A stretch of DNA of 64,000 bases from positions 1,612,001 to 1,676,000 of the forward strand of contig NC_007575.1 in assembly GCF_000012965.1 (NCBI RefSeq). Reading direction: 5' to 3'. The position numbers and the translations under genes were made by a program. The notes beneath the pieces are model-generated. The model did no database searches and had not been told where the DNA came from. It saw only the letters and a list, made by a program, of their open reading frames with translations. This stretch comes from Sulfurimonas denitrificans DSM 1251 (GTDB lineage Bacteria > Campylobacterota > Campylobacteria > Campylobacterales > Sulfurimonadaceae). Below, piece after piece: positions 1 to 8,111 of the stretch. The first letter of the stretch is position 1; each line of letters begins with the position of its first letter.

Positions 1-269
1 ATTATGGCAACCAGATAAGACTCTTAGAGCTTATTAGCGAGTTAAGTGCGCAGGGATATACATTTTTAAAAACCACGCACTACCCTGACCATGCACTTTT
101 GATTTCAAGCCGTGTTGTCGTTATGGATGGCGGAAAAATCATAGCAGATGGTGCGCCAGCAGAGGTAATCACAAAAGAGATGATTCAAGATGTTTACTCC
201 ATAAACACAGACATTATCACACACGATTCACACAAAAGATGTGTTCCGATTTTTCAAAAAACTATATAA
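1..269 (+). CDS. ABC transporter ATP-binding protein, C-terminal end (FecE/BtuD type)
   Basis: Only the last 88 codons lie in the window, read in the frame that begins at base 3. The fragment contains the H-loop segment (TTHYPDHALL) and then the strand-turn VVVMDGGKIIADGAP, which closes ATPase domains of metal-chelate and cobalamin importers (FecE, FepC, BtuD, MolC). It would power an inner-membrane importer. The permease gene is presumably to the left, outside the window. The stop lies 17 bases before the modD start, and a binding protein follows modD, so it is probably part of the same operon. A MolC-like role in molybdate or tungstate import is inferred from these neighbours, not from the fragment itself. 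Confidence 0.85.
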   Translation, partial: YGNQIRLLELISELSAQGYTFLKTTHYPDHALLISSRVVVMDGGKIIADGAPAEVITKEMIQDVYSINTDIITHDSHKRCVPIFQKTI

Positions 270-286
270 AAACAGAGGATTTAAAA

Positions 287-1105
287 ATGGATTTACTATT
301 TGAAGATGCAGGTTATTTTGACTTAACAACATACGGGCTTGGCATTGGCGAGAAAAAGGGTGTCATGAGCTTTGCACCAAAAGCAGAGATTGTGCTTTGT
401 GGAGTAGATGAAGTTAGAACTATCTTAAATAATCTTGAGATACAACACACTTTTTTCAAAAAAAACGGTGAAAAAGTTATGGCTCAAGAGGTTATCTTAG
501 AGTGCAAAGCAGAGGCTTCAAAACTTCATAAAGCGTGGAAAATCTCTCAAAATATTTTTGAGTACATGAGCGGTATCGCAACCTATACTCACAAAATGGT
601 TACTCTAGCTAAAGAGGTAAACCCAAATATAAGCGTCTCAACTACTAGAAAAAATTTCCCTACAGCCAAAGAGTTGATGCTAAAAGCTGTCATATGCGGT
701 GGTGGAGCGCCCCATAGAATTGGGCTTTTTGACTCTATTTTGATATTTGAACAGCATCTAAACTTCTTTAGCGATAAAGCGGAGTTAGAAAAAAGCTTCA
801 AAAAATTAAAGTATGCCTTTATTGAGAAAAAGGTCGCCGTTGAAGTTGAGAGTTTTGAACAAGCGCTTTACTTTGCATCTCTAGGTGCTGACATACTTCA
901 GTGCGAAAAAATGGAGTATGAAACTCTTAAAAAGTGTATAACTTTAAAAGAGCAATATCCACACCTTTTACTCTCGGCAACTGGCGGTATAAATGAGTCA
1001 AACATTGCCGAGTTTGCAAAATGCGGAGTTGATTTTATCGTTACTTCCTCACCTTACCATGCAAAACCTCTTGATATTAAAGTCACTATAAAAGAGGCAC
1101 TATGA
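287..1105 (+). CDS. modD: ModD, quinolinate phosphoribosyltransferase-like protein of molybdenum transport loci
   Basis: A 272-residue protein of the nicotinate-nucleotide pyrophosphorylase (NadC) superfamily. Recognisable parts are the N-terminal MDLLFEDAGYFDLTT, SGIATYTHKMV in the middle, STTRKNFPTAKELMLKA, and the barrel end SATGGINESNI followed by GVDFIVTSSPYHAKP. In other bacteria ModD lies in molybdate transport operons, but its reaction is not established. I chose the ATG at 287 because AGAGGA lies 7 bases upstream and the protein then starts as family members do; a longer frame opens at 239 inside the preceding gene. The stop overlaps the next start (ATGA). Of the transport genes, this one points most directly to molybdenum or tungsten. 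Confidence 0.85.
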   Translation: MDLLFEDAGYFDLTTYGLGIGEKKGVMSFAPKAEIVLCGVDEVRTILNNLEIQHTFFKKNGEKVMAQEVILECKAEASKLHKAWKISQNIFEYMSGIATYTHKMVTLAKEVNPNISVSTTRKNFPTAKELMLKAVICGGGAPHRIGLFDSILIFEQHLNFFSDKAELEKSFKKLKYAFIEKKVAVEVESFEQALYFASLGADILQCEKMEYETLKKCITLKEQYPHLLLSATGGINESNIAEFAKCGVDFIVTSSPYHAKPLDIKVTIKEAL

Positions 1106-2076
1106 GAGTTTTAATTTTAATCTTTTTTATAGTTTTTTCTCTACATGCAAGAACTATCACCGATGATAGCGGACGAGTTGTCGTGGTTCCTGATAACATA
1201 ACCAAAATTTACGCAGCTTCCCCACCTCTTAGCATGTCTCTTTTGGCATTTAATCCTGATTTGGTTGCAGGGCTTAACTCCCCGTTTAACGAGGTTCAAA
1301 AAAAGTATGTGGGAAGTGCTTATGACAAGCCTATTGTGGGCGGTTTTATGGGACAGGGAAACACTCCAAATTTTGAGATTTTAGCCAGCGTGAAGCCTGA
1401 CGTTGCACTCATATGGACTAGGATGAGAGGGTACGAAAAGATATTGGCAAAACTTGAAAAACTTGGCATCCCTGTTTTACTTGTAAACAACGAATCCATC
1501 TATGACCTTATCACTCAATTTGAACTATTTGCAACACTAACAGGAGAGCGCACAAGAGCAGATGAGCTTATAGCATACACCAAAAAGAGTCTCTCTCTCG
1601 TGGAGCAACTCCAAGAGAGGCTCAAAAAGCAAGAACAGATACGCTACTACTTTGCACAAGGCTTAGATGGGCTTAGCAGTGAATGCGAAGGTTCTTTTCA
1701 TCTTGAGCCGTTTAAATATGCAGGAGCTAAAAACGCACTTGATTGTAAAATGAGTTCAAACTATGGCATGGAGAAGATAGCTTTTGAGACTATTCTTTTA
1801 AGCGACCCTGATGTGATTGTTGCTATGGAGAGCGTTTTTGTAGAGGAGATTGGCAAAAATCAAAGATTTAAAAGCCTCAGAGCTATAAAAGATGCAAAAC
1901 TTTTTCTCGTGCCCTCACATCCATTCAACTACATCTCAAGACCTCCCTCTTTTATGCGACTTCTTGGCATCAGATGGCTTATAGACTCTTTTTATTCATC
2001 GCTTAGAACAAAATCCTTTGAAGAAGAGAAAAAAGAGTTTGAAAAGCTCTTTTTTCCCCAGCTAAAGGAGAGTTGA
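1102..2076 (+). CDS. Periplasmic substrate-binding protein, FecB/BtuF/MolA type
   Basis: A 324-residue protein with a short signal peptide (about residues 1-16, ending LHA) and the fold of class III binding proteins for metal chelates: an N-terminal strand ITDDSGRVVVVPDNITKIYA, the segment NFEILASVKPDVALIW, a long connecting helix, and a C-terminal lobe with LSDPDVIVAMES. It delivers a ligand to the ABC importer whose ATPase ends at base 269. The family covers ferric chelates, cobalamin and, in the MolABC system, molybdate or tungstate. ModD upstream favours the last. It overlaps modD by 4 bases and precedes exbB by one base, so it sits inside the operon. Ligand specificity cannot be read from the sequence. 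Confidence 0.85.
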   Translation: MRVLILIFFIVFSLHARTITDDSGRVVVVPDNITKIYAASPPLSMSLLAFNPDLVAGLNSPFNEVQKKYVGSAYDKPIVGGFMGQGNTPNFEILASVKPDVALIWTRMRGYEKILAKLEKLGIPVLLVNNESIYDLITQFELFATLTGERTRADELIAYTKKSLSLVEQLQERLKKQEQIRYYFAQGLDGLSSECEGSFHLEPFKYAGAKNALDCKMSSNYGMEKIAFETILLSDPDVIVAMESVFVEEIGKNQRFKSLRAIKDAKLFLVPSHPFNYISRPPSFMRLLGIRWLIDSFYSSLRTKSFEEEKKEFEKLFFPQLKES

Positions 2077-2077
2077 A

Positions 2078-2518
2078 ATGCTTGTTGAGAAACTTTTAGG
2101 AGTTGCCATTATCGGGGTTGACCCAGTCTTATGGATATTGCTTTTTATGAGCGTTATCTCCTTTGGAGTGATTATGGAGAGAGCACTTGTATTTGGATAT
2201 GTTAAAAAAAGAGTTCATGAACTCTCTATGATAGAGGTGAGAATCTTACTTGAAAAAAGGTTGGGAGTACTTGCAACATTTGGAAATAACGCTCCTTTTA
2301 TTGGACTTTTTGGAACTGTTCTTGGAATCATCAACGCTTTTCACACGCTCTCAAGGGGAAGTGAATTTGGTGTAAATGCAGTTATGGGTGGCATCTCAGA
2401 AGCGCTTGTTGCAACTGCTACTGGGCTTTTTGTGGCGATTCCAAGCGTCATAGCCTACAACTACTTTGTAAGAAAAATAAAGATGATACTTCTAGACATG
2501 GGGGCAAAAGCGTCATGA
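2078..2518 (+). CDS. exbB: ExbB, proton-channel subunit of the TonB energy-transducing complex
   Basis: A 146-residue MotA/TolQ/ExbB-family protein of the short type common in Campylobacterota. It has a first membrane helix at about 16-36 (VLWILLFMSVISFGVIMERA) and the conserved segment APFIGLFGTVLGIINAFHTL leading into ISEALVATATGLFVAIPSVIAYN, which forms the second and third helices. With ExbD it uses proton flow across the inner membrane to drive TonB. The stop overlaps the exbD start, and tonB follows, giving a complete exbB-exbD-tonB set. Its place between a binding protein and two TonB-dependent receptors suggests a set dedicated to this locus. Confidence 0.93.
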   Translation: MLVEKLLGVAIIGVDPVLWILLFMSVISFGVIMERALVFGYVKKRVHELSMIEVRILLEKRLGVLATFGNNAPFIGLFGTVLGIINAFHTLSRGSEFGVNAVMGGISEALVATATGLFVAIPSVIAYNYFVRKIKMILLDMGAKAS

Positions 2519-2922
2519 AGATGGATAATGCCTATGAAGATAGCGAAATATCGGAGATAAACATGACTCCATTTGTGGATATTGTTCTTGTTATTTTAGT
2601 TATTTTCATGGCAACGGCAACTTTTGTTGCAGAGGGCAAAATAGCTATCTCGCTTCCAAAAGCTACGCAAAATGAGCAATCACTTGAGCCGACAAAACCG
2701 ATAATTATAACCATAGACAAAGAGGGAAAATTTTATTTTGAGGAGAATCTTGTAGAGATACAATCTCTTAATAATGCACTCATAAAAAATTATGATAGAG
2801 CTTCAAAGGATGGCGTTATTCTTCGCAGTGACGCAAAGACATCATTTGAGTATGTTGTAAAAGCCATCGATATCTGCAAACAAAATAGCATCTCAAAGTT
2901 TTCTATCCAGACGCAGGAGTAG
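2515..2922 (+). CDS. exbD: ExbD, TonB complex subunit
   Basis: A 135-residue inner-membrane protein with one N-terminal helix preceded by the family signature EINMTPFVDIVLVILVIF. The aspartate in FVDIV matches the essential proton-pathway aspartate of ExbD and TolR. The remaining roughly 85 residues form the periplasmic domain (ITIDKEGKFYFEE and YVVKAIDICKQ). Two ATG codons, at 2515 and 2521, are both possible starts; the first overlaps the exbB stop, as expected for translational coupling. It works with ExbB and TonB to energise the outer-membrane receptors encoded downstream. Confidence 0.93.
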   Translation: MKMDNAYEDSEISEINMTPFVDIVLVILVIFMATATFVAEGKIAISLPKATQNEQSLEPTKPIIITIDKEGKFYFEENLVEIQSLNNALIKNYDRASKDGVILRSDAKTSFEYVVKAIDICKQNSISKFSIQTQE

Positions 2923-2924
2923 TT

Positions 2925-3671
2925 ATGATAAACAACTTTTACACTAGAGCCATAATATCAGTAGCATCCACTACTCTCTTACATGCTTCAATATTTTACA
3001 CCCTAAATGAGATAGAGCCAAATATCACTCCCTCACAAAGAGTGGTGGAGATTGCATCTATTGAGAGTCTCAAAAAAGAGAAAAAAATTGCAGTAGCAGA
3101 GCAAAAACCAGAGCCCTTACCAAAGACAGTACAAGAGCCAAAACCAGTTCGAAAATTAAAACTAGAACCAGTGGTAAAAGCAGAGCCAGTAGCAAAACCA
3201 AAACATATAGTAGAGCAAAGCCCTATTCCTCTTAAAGAACCTTTGTTAGTCGCTCAAAATGAGGTAAAAAATATGGAGGTAAAAGAAGATACGAAAAATA
3301 ACGCAGATATTGAGCCAACAACGCCTATAAAAACCACTCAAAAGAGCCAAGAGGCGCAAAAGGCTTCATCCATAAAAAAGGCTAATGAGATAGAGCAGTA
3401 CCTCTTTAAAATAAGAGCAAAAATTCAAGAAAACCTAAGATACCCGCCTCTTGCAAGACGACTTAAAATTGAGGGAGAGAGTGTTGTTAGCTTTGATATA
3501 GCAAACAACGGGAGTGTAAATATCTCATCCATTGGGATAAAAAAGTCAAGCGGACATGAGAGTTTAGACAGACAAGCGATGCAAACCATTGAGGATGTTT
3601 CGCCTTTTGATGCTCCGCCAAAAGAGGTAATGTCTATAATATTACCAATTTCGTTCAATTTAAATAGATAA
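2925..3671 (+). CDS. tonB: TonB, periplasm-spanning energy transducer
   Basis: A 248-residue protein with an N-terminal membrane anchor (about 8-28), a long Pro/Lys/Glu-rich spacer with many EPK/KPE repeats (about 55-150) that would span the periplasm, and the C-terminal TonB fold from about residue 165: YPPLARRLKIEGESVVSF, then SGHESLDRQAMQTI and the closing strand. Two bases separate it from exbD. TonB contacts the TonB box of outer-membrane receptors and passes on the force generated by ExbBD. A complete tonB-exbBD set here, rather than reliance on a set elsewhere, supports a self-contained uptake locus. Confidence 0.92.
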   Translation: MINNFYTRAIISVASTTLLHASIFYTLNEIEPNITPSQRVVEIASIESLKKEKKIAVAEQKPEPLPKTVQEPKPVRKLKLEPVVKAEPVAKPKHIVEQSPIPLKEPLLVAQNEVKNMEVKEDTKNNADIEPTTPIKTTQKSQEAQKASSIKKANEIEQYLFKIRAKIQENLRYPPLARRLKIEGESVVSFDIANNGSVNISSIGIKKSSGHESLDRQAMQTIEDVSPFDAPPKEVMSIILPISFNLNR

Positions 3672-3683
3672 AGGAGATAAAAA

Positions 3684-4859
3684 ATGAGTGAATTTTTAAC
3701 AAAAAATGAAGAGAAAATAGAGAAGATTGTGAAGTTTCATAGATCTTTTGATGAGATGAGTCAAACTCAAAGACAAGCATGGCTCGAGGAGATGGGAGAT
3801 ATAAATATTGAGCATTTTTTTAAAGCAAATCAGAGAGTTTTTGATGAAGATGGCCCTAGAGAGCGAAGCATCCCAAGAAGAGATTTCTTTTTGGATGTGA
3901 TTAAAAACAGGGTAAAATCAGACCCTCTTTTACAGCCAAAAGGACACCCTGTAACGAACTATCTGCAAGAAAATATCCACATAAGAAAACTTTGCGAGAA
4001 GATAACAGATACTTTTTGCGTAGAGGAGATAGCAAGTTATGATGCAGCGCTCAATCTTTTGTATGAACTCTCTAAAATTCATACACACTACTTAAGAAAA
4101 GAGGATCAACTATTTCCATACTTAGAAAAACACAACTTTACTTATCCAAGTACAGGAATGTGGAAATTCCAAGATGAGATAAGAGCAAACTTAAAAATGG
4201 TTATAAAAGCATTTGAGAAAAATGAGCTAAATAAAGAGATGCAGACTCTTATGCGTGACGTTGTAAAAGATATTTTTGACATGACAACCAGAGAAGAGAA
4301 GATGCTACTTCCAACATCTGTAAAACTGCTCTCAAATGAGGAGTGGATAAAGATGAGAAAAGAGGAGCAAGAGATAGGTTATGTCTTCATTCAAAGCCCT
4401 CCAATGTGGCCAGAAGATGAGAGCCATAAGCCAGATATGGCATCATCTCTTGGCTCAATATTTCTCCAAGAGGGTTCTCTCTCGCAAGAGCAGTTAAATC
4501 TCTTCTTTAGTCATCTGCCTTTTGATGTAACTTTTGTAGATGAGAATGATAGAGTGGCATTTTTCAACAAAGGAAGTGAGAGAACTTTTTTAAGAAGCGC
4601 TGGTGTAATAGGCAGAGAAGTAAAGTTTTGCCACCCTCCAAAGAGTGTTGATGCAGTTTTAAAAATATTAGAAGCTTTTAAGGCAGGAACTAAAGAGAGT
4701 GCTGAGTTTTGGATAACTTTTGGTGGAAGATTGATTCACATCAGATACTTTGCACTTAGAGATAGTGAGAAAAACTATAAAGGCGTAGTTGAGATAACGC
4801 AAGATATTACCGACATAAAAAATATTGAGGGCGAGAGACGCCTTCTGGATTGGGAATAG
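3684..4859 (+). CDS. DUF438/hemerythrin-like/PAS domain protein
   Basis: A 391-residue soluble protein. The first 70 or so residues resemble the DUF438 family. The middle (about 95-215) is a hemerythrin-like four-helix region with HTHYLRKEDQLFPYLEKH, whose H-x-x-x-E and later His residues suit a di-iron site. The C terminus (about 270-385) is a PAS domain (LPFDVTFVDENDRVAFFN) that ends in GVVEITQDITDIKNIEGER. Such proteins are thought to sense oxygen, NO or redox state, although no output domain is present. A strong ribosome site (AAAGGAGA) lies 12 bases after tonB, so it is probably co-transcribed. Its role in a metal-uptake locus is unclear; local sensing of redox state is a guess. Confidence 0.75.
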   Translation: MSEFLTKNEEKIEKIVKFHRSFDEMSQTQRQAWLEEMGDINIEHFFKANQRVFDEDGPRERSIPRRDFFLDVIKNRVKSDPLLQPKGHPVTNYLQENIHIRKLCEKITDTFCVEEIASYDAALNLLYELSKIHTHYLRKEDQLFPYLEKHNFTYPSTGMWKFQDEIRANLKMVIKAFEKNELNKEMQTLMRDVVKDIFDMTTREEKMLLPTSVKLLSNEEWIKMRKEEQEIGYVFIQSPPMWPEDESHKPDMASSLGSIFLQEGSLSQEQLNLFFSHLPFDVTFVDENDRVAFFNKGSERTFLRSAGVIGREVKFCHPPKSVDAVLKILEAFKAGTKESAEFWITFGGRLIHIRYFALRDSEKNYKGVVEITQDITDIKNIEGERRLLDWE

Positions 4860-4877
4860 AGATATATTTTTATATAT

Positions 4878-4901
4878 CGTTATGTGAAAAAAGATATAAC
4901 A
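4878..4901 (+). promoter_or_regulatory. Candidate ModE-type operator
   Basis: An imperfect inverted repeat, CGTTATGT, 8 bases, then ATATAACA, lies 20 bases before the start of the methyltransferase gene. It matches in sequence and spacing the ModE box I know from E. coli mod promoters (CGTTATAT-N8-ACATAACG). It sits in the only sizeable gap between the transport operon and the receptor genes, where a repressor would act. The regulator itself is not in the window. The assignment rests on similarity by eye. Confidence 0.5.
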
Positions 4902-4920
4902 TAAAAAAGGGGTTAATAGA

Positions 4921-5571
4921 ATGGTTAAAGATAAAAATATAGAAAACAAAGAGCATAAAGGCGGATCAAATCCTCAAAGTTTTGACCGCATCGTGCGTGA
5001 GGTGTTTGCTCCAATCTATCCTGTAATAGCGCAGCAGATAAAAGAAAAAACTGGAGTGACATATGGCAGATGTTTTGATGCAGGGTGCGGCACGGGAGCA
5101 CTTGGACGGGCCATGGCAAGTATTACGGATTTACATGTAACTTTTTTTGACCAGTCGCCTGAGATGCTCTTGCTCGCTAAAGATTATGCAAAGAGTGAAA
5201 ATATTTTAGAAAAAAGTGATTTTTTAAACGGCGACATCCATAACATAGGTATAAAAGATGAGAGCATGGACATAGTCATAAGCCGTGGCTCTTCGCCGTT
5301 TTGGGATGATTGGCAAAGAGCTTATAGCGAAATACTAAGAATCTTAAAAGTCGGCGGACACGCTTACATAGGCGGAGGATTTGGCACAAAAGAGCTAAGG
5401 GAGCAGATAACCGCTCACATGAGCAAAGAGAAACCCGACTGGAGAGACTCTTTTAAAGAGCGAGTAAAAATGGAGCGAGAAGCCCTGCCACAGATACTAA
5501 ACTCACTAAACCCAACACAACACACCATCATAGACGATGAGAGCGGTTGGTGGGTTTTTATAACGAAATAA
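4921..5571 (+). CDS. Class I SAM-dependent methyltransferase
   Basis: A 216-residue protein with a Rossmann methyltransferase core: motif I CFDAGCGTGALGRAM (about 52-66), the acidic strand end VTFFDQSPEM, DFLNGDIHNI, and motif IV-like MDIVISRGSSPFWDD followed by LKVGGHAYIGGGFG. The N-terminal 45 residues look like a helical lid. The substrate is unknown; small molecules are usual for this type. It is the first gene after the candidate ModE box and lies 14 bases before a TonB-dependent receptor. A second, different methyltransferase follows the second receptor, so each receptor has one beside it. A part in making or releasing a metal chelate is possible but not shown. Confidence 0.8.
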   Translation: MVKDKNIENKEHKGGSNPQSFDRIVREVFAPIYPVIAQQIKEKTGVTYGRCFDAGCGTGALGRAMASITDLHVTFFDQSPEMLLLAKDYAKSENILEKSDFLNGDIHNIGIKDESMDIVISRGSSPFWDDWQRAYSEILRILKVGGHAYIGGGFGTKELREQITAHMSKEKPDWRDSFKERVKMEREALPQILNSLNPTQHTIIDDESGWWVFITK

Positions 5572-5585
5572 AAGGAGATTAAAAA

Positions 5586-7586
5586 ATGAAAAGTAAAATA
5601 AAACTAAGTCTTTGCCTTGTTGCAATGTTATCTACATGTAGCGTTTACGCGCAGAGCAATTATAAGCTGGAAAAAGTTAGTGTGAGAGAGAGCCAAACTC
5701 CAAGAACACTCTCTCAAAACGAGGCATTTAGCGCACCTGAGACTTCAAAGCTAACAATTGATACGCTAAGTGAGGAGGAGATAAAGATAGCCAATCCTAA
5801 AAATATATTTGAAGCTATCAACCAAACAGCAGGGGCAAATGTTCAATTTCAAGGGCGAAAAAACTCTGCCATCATAACATTTAGAGGAAGCTCAAATATA
5901 TATAGTGCTGCCGCATTTGGAGTAATTTTAGACGGTGCCCTGCTCTCGCCCATGTCCTCTTTGAGAATCCTTGAATCCCTAAGCGTTGATATTGTAGAGT
6001 CAATTGAGGTCATAAGAGATGCCAGTGCATTAACGCTTGGACCAATTGCTGGTTTTGGAACTCCAAATGGTGCTCCTACTCTAGGTTTTATCGTGATAAA
6101 AACAAAACTCCCACAAGACAATGGCGGCGCTGCAAAATTTTCTTATGAGAGTTTTGATACTAAAAAAGCAGATTTAAGCTATGGAGGCATTCATGATAAA
6201 ATCTTTTATTTAGCAAGCATAAACGGCTTGTTCACTGATGGAAGAGATGATTATAACACCGCTGAAGATAGAGGTTCGCTGTTTTTAAGAAGCGGATATG
6301 TTGGTGATGATTTCACGGCTACGCTGAGTGCCTACTACTCAAACGCAGATAAAGAGACGCAAAGAGCAACAAACAGCAACAGCATGGTTAGCGATTCTCG
6401 TTGGAAATATGAGCCAACAGAGAATGAATTTGTCTCGGCTATCTTTGAAAAAGATTTCAGTGCCAACAACAGAACTACCCTACAACTCTCCCACTCTAAA
6501 ACTCTCTGGAGTCAAGATTTTGATAGAACAAACCCATCCAAGGTAGCTGGTTTATATTTTAAAGGGACGCAAACCACGGACTCTATCGACTTACGACATG
6601 CAACAAAATTAGACAACACTATAGTAAAAATCGGTGCGCAAGCGCTCTATTATGATGCGCCAAATGGAGAGCTCTTTTATGAGGGATTTCAAAGGAAAGA
6701 GCAGATTTACGGTGCTTTTATACATGCTTCTCATGCCTTTTTGGATAATAAACTAATAGTTGATGAGTCCATAAGAGTTGATAAAAAACATACCGATTCC
6801 TCTGTTGAGAGGTATGACCCTAACTCAGTACTAGCAAGAAGCGTTACAAAACTCAACAACCAAAAACTCTCCATAATTGAAGATAAATGGGCAAAAGCTT
6901 CTATGGCTTTTTCACTTGGCGCTCTTTATAAATTTAGCGACACTCTAGAAGCTAGTGCAAGGTTTGCATATCTAACAGCAGGGAGTACCGATGATGCCAT
7001 GAGTGCAGATGGCTCTGCTATGAAAGATGAAGAGAATTACAGATATGAGTTAGGGATAAAAAAAGTAGTAAATCAATACTTTAACCCTACGCTAAATCTC
7101 TTTATGTATGACAATAAAAACATAAAATCGCCCCTGTATTTTGGAACAAATGCAAATCCATACATAGTATTTAACCAGATAAATCAAAACAGATATGGAG
7201 GAGAGTTTGGCTTTGATGGTAGAGCAGACTCACTCTACTACTCATTTAGCTACGCTTATGCAACTGCTGATGCGAAAAAAAATGAGATACCAAAACACAA
7301 TATCTCTGCTCTGATGCAAAAGAAAATCGGAGATTATGCTCTTAATATCTCTGGTAAATACCTAAGTACTTATGAGTCTAACTTTTTTACGATTGATAAA
7401 AAGTACCATGATGTAGGCGATTTTATCTCCATCAATCTCTCTGTAGATTACAACCACAAACTATTTCAAAATGATGCAAAACTCTCACTCTATAGCAGAA
7501 ATCTACTTGATGAGAACTACATGACTATCTTTGGATTTGAAGACCAAGGAAGAGTAATAGGCGCATCTTATGAGTTTAAGTTTTAG
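5586..7586 (+). CDS. TonB-dependent outer-membrane receptor 1
   Basis: A 666-residue protein with a signal peptide (1-22, ending VYA), a possible TonB box near the mature N terminus (EKVSVRE), a plug domain at about 50-175 (IFEAINQTAGANVQFQG, then ITFRGSS and SIEVIRDASA) and a long beta-barrel that ends in ...GASYEFKF with the terminal Phe typical of outer-membrane barrels. It would bind and import a scarce ligand using TonB-ExbBD, encoded upstream. The start is fixed by AAGGAG 7 bases before the ATG. The ligand cannot be read from the sequence; flanking Mop and ModD genes suggest molybdate, tungstate or a chelate of either. A ferric siderophore remains the main alternative. Confidence 0.88.
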   Translation: MKSKIKLSLCLVAMLSTCSVYAQSNYKLEKVSVRESQTPRTLSQNEAFSAPETSKLTIDTLSEEEIKIANPKNIFEAINQTAGANVQFQGRKNSAIITFRGSSNIYSAAAFGVILDGALLSPMSSLRILESLSVDIVESIEVIRDASALTLGPIAGFGTPNGAPTLGFIVIKTKLPQDNGGAAKFSYESFDTKKADLSYGGIHDKIFYLASINGLFTDGRDDYNTAEDRGSLFLRSGYVGDDFTATLSAYYSNADKETQRATNSNSMVSDSRWKYEPTENEFVSAIFEKDFSANNRTTLQLSHSKTLWSQDFDRTNPSKVAGLYFKGTQTTDSIDLRHATKLDNTIVKIGAQALYYDAPNGELFYEGFQRKEQIYGAFIHASHAFLDNKLIVDESIRVDKKHTDSSVERYDPNSVLARSVTKLNNQKLSIIEDKWAKASMAFSLGALYKFSDTLEASARFAYLTAGSTDDAMSADGSAMKDEENYRYELGIKKVVNQYFNPTLNLFMYDNKNIKSPLYFGTNANPYIVFNQINQNRYGGEFGFDGRADSLYYSFSYAYATADAKKNEIPKHNISALMQKKIGDYALNISGKYLSTYESNFFTIDKKYHDVGDFISINLSVDYNHKLFQNDAKLSLYSRNLLDENYMTIFGFEDQGRVIGASYEFKF

Positions 7587-7625
7587 AGATTTTTAAGAGA
7601 AGGAGATAACTACATCCAAAGAGTC

Positions 7626-7639
7626 GCTAAATATTTAGC
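7626..7639. promoter_or_regulatory. Perfect palindrome before the Mop gene
   Basis: GCTAAATATTTAGC is a perfect 14-base palindrome in the 86-base gap between receptor 1 and the Mop gene, 33 bases before the Mop start. It could be an operator half-related to the ModE-like box, or a small hairpin for RNA processing. No U-tract follows, so it is not a typical terminator. Confidence 0.35.
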
Positions 7640-7672
7640 CAACAGATAAAACCAAAAATATAAGGAAAAAAG

Positions 7673-8086
7673 ATGAAAACAAGTGCAAGAAATGAGTTAA
7701 GTGGAACTGTAACGGAGTTAAAGAGTGGTGGGGTGATGAGTGAAGTTGCTGTAAAAATATCTGATGATATAACTATTTGTGCGACTATCACAAATGATGC
7801 AAGAGATGCGCTAGAGCTTAAAATAGGCACTAGAGCATCTGCGCTTATAAAATCTTCGCTAGTTATCCTAAGTAAAGAGAAACTTAGAGCGACGGCTAGA
7901 AATAATATCTTAACAAAAGTTACAGAAGTTATTAAAGGTGCTGTAAATAGCGAGATAAAACTATCAGTCGGTGAAAAATCACTTTGTGCAATAGTGACAA
8001 ACGATGCAGTTGCAGACTTGAAAATAGCCGTTGGTGATGAAGTTTATGCGATATTTAAAGCTTCAAGCGTAATTTTAGTAGCTTGA
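7673..8086 (+). CDS. Tandem Mop-domain molybdate/tungstate-binding protein (molbindin-like)
   Basis: A 137-residue protein made of two Mop domains of about 68 residues each. Both repeat the pattern SxRNxLxGxVxE...GxxxSEVxxKI...ICAxITNDA...LxLxxGxxAxAxIKASSVIL (first copy about 2-66, second about 72-136). Mop domains bind molybdate or tungstate oxyanions at subunit interfaces. Stand-alone double-Mop proteins such as ModG are thought to buffer or store the oxyanion in the cytoplasm. There is no signal peptide. It lies between two TonB-dependent receptors and is the best direct clue to the locus's substrate. AAGGAAAAA precedes the ATG. Confidence 0.88.
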   Translation: MKTSARNELSGTVTELKSGGVMSEVAVKISDDITICATITNDARDALELKIGTRASALIKSSLVILSKEKLRATARNNILTKVTEVIKGAVNSEIKLSVGEKSLCAIVTNDAVADLKIAVGDEVYAIFKASSVILVA

Positions 8087-8111
8087 AACAGATTTAAAAA
8101 AGGAATAAGAG

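Noticed and set aside
239-286. Longer N terminus for ModD from base 239
   Set aside because: The added 16 residues overlap the ABC ATPase end and do not match the family; the ATG at 287 has a good ribosome site.
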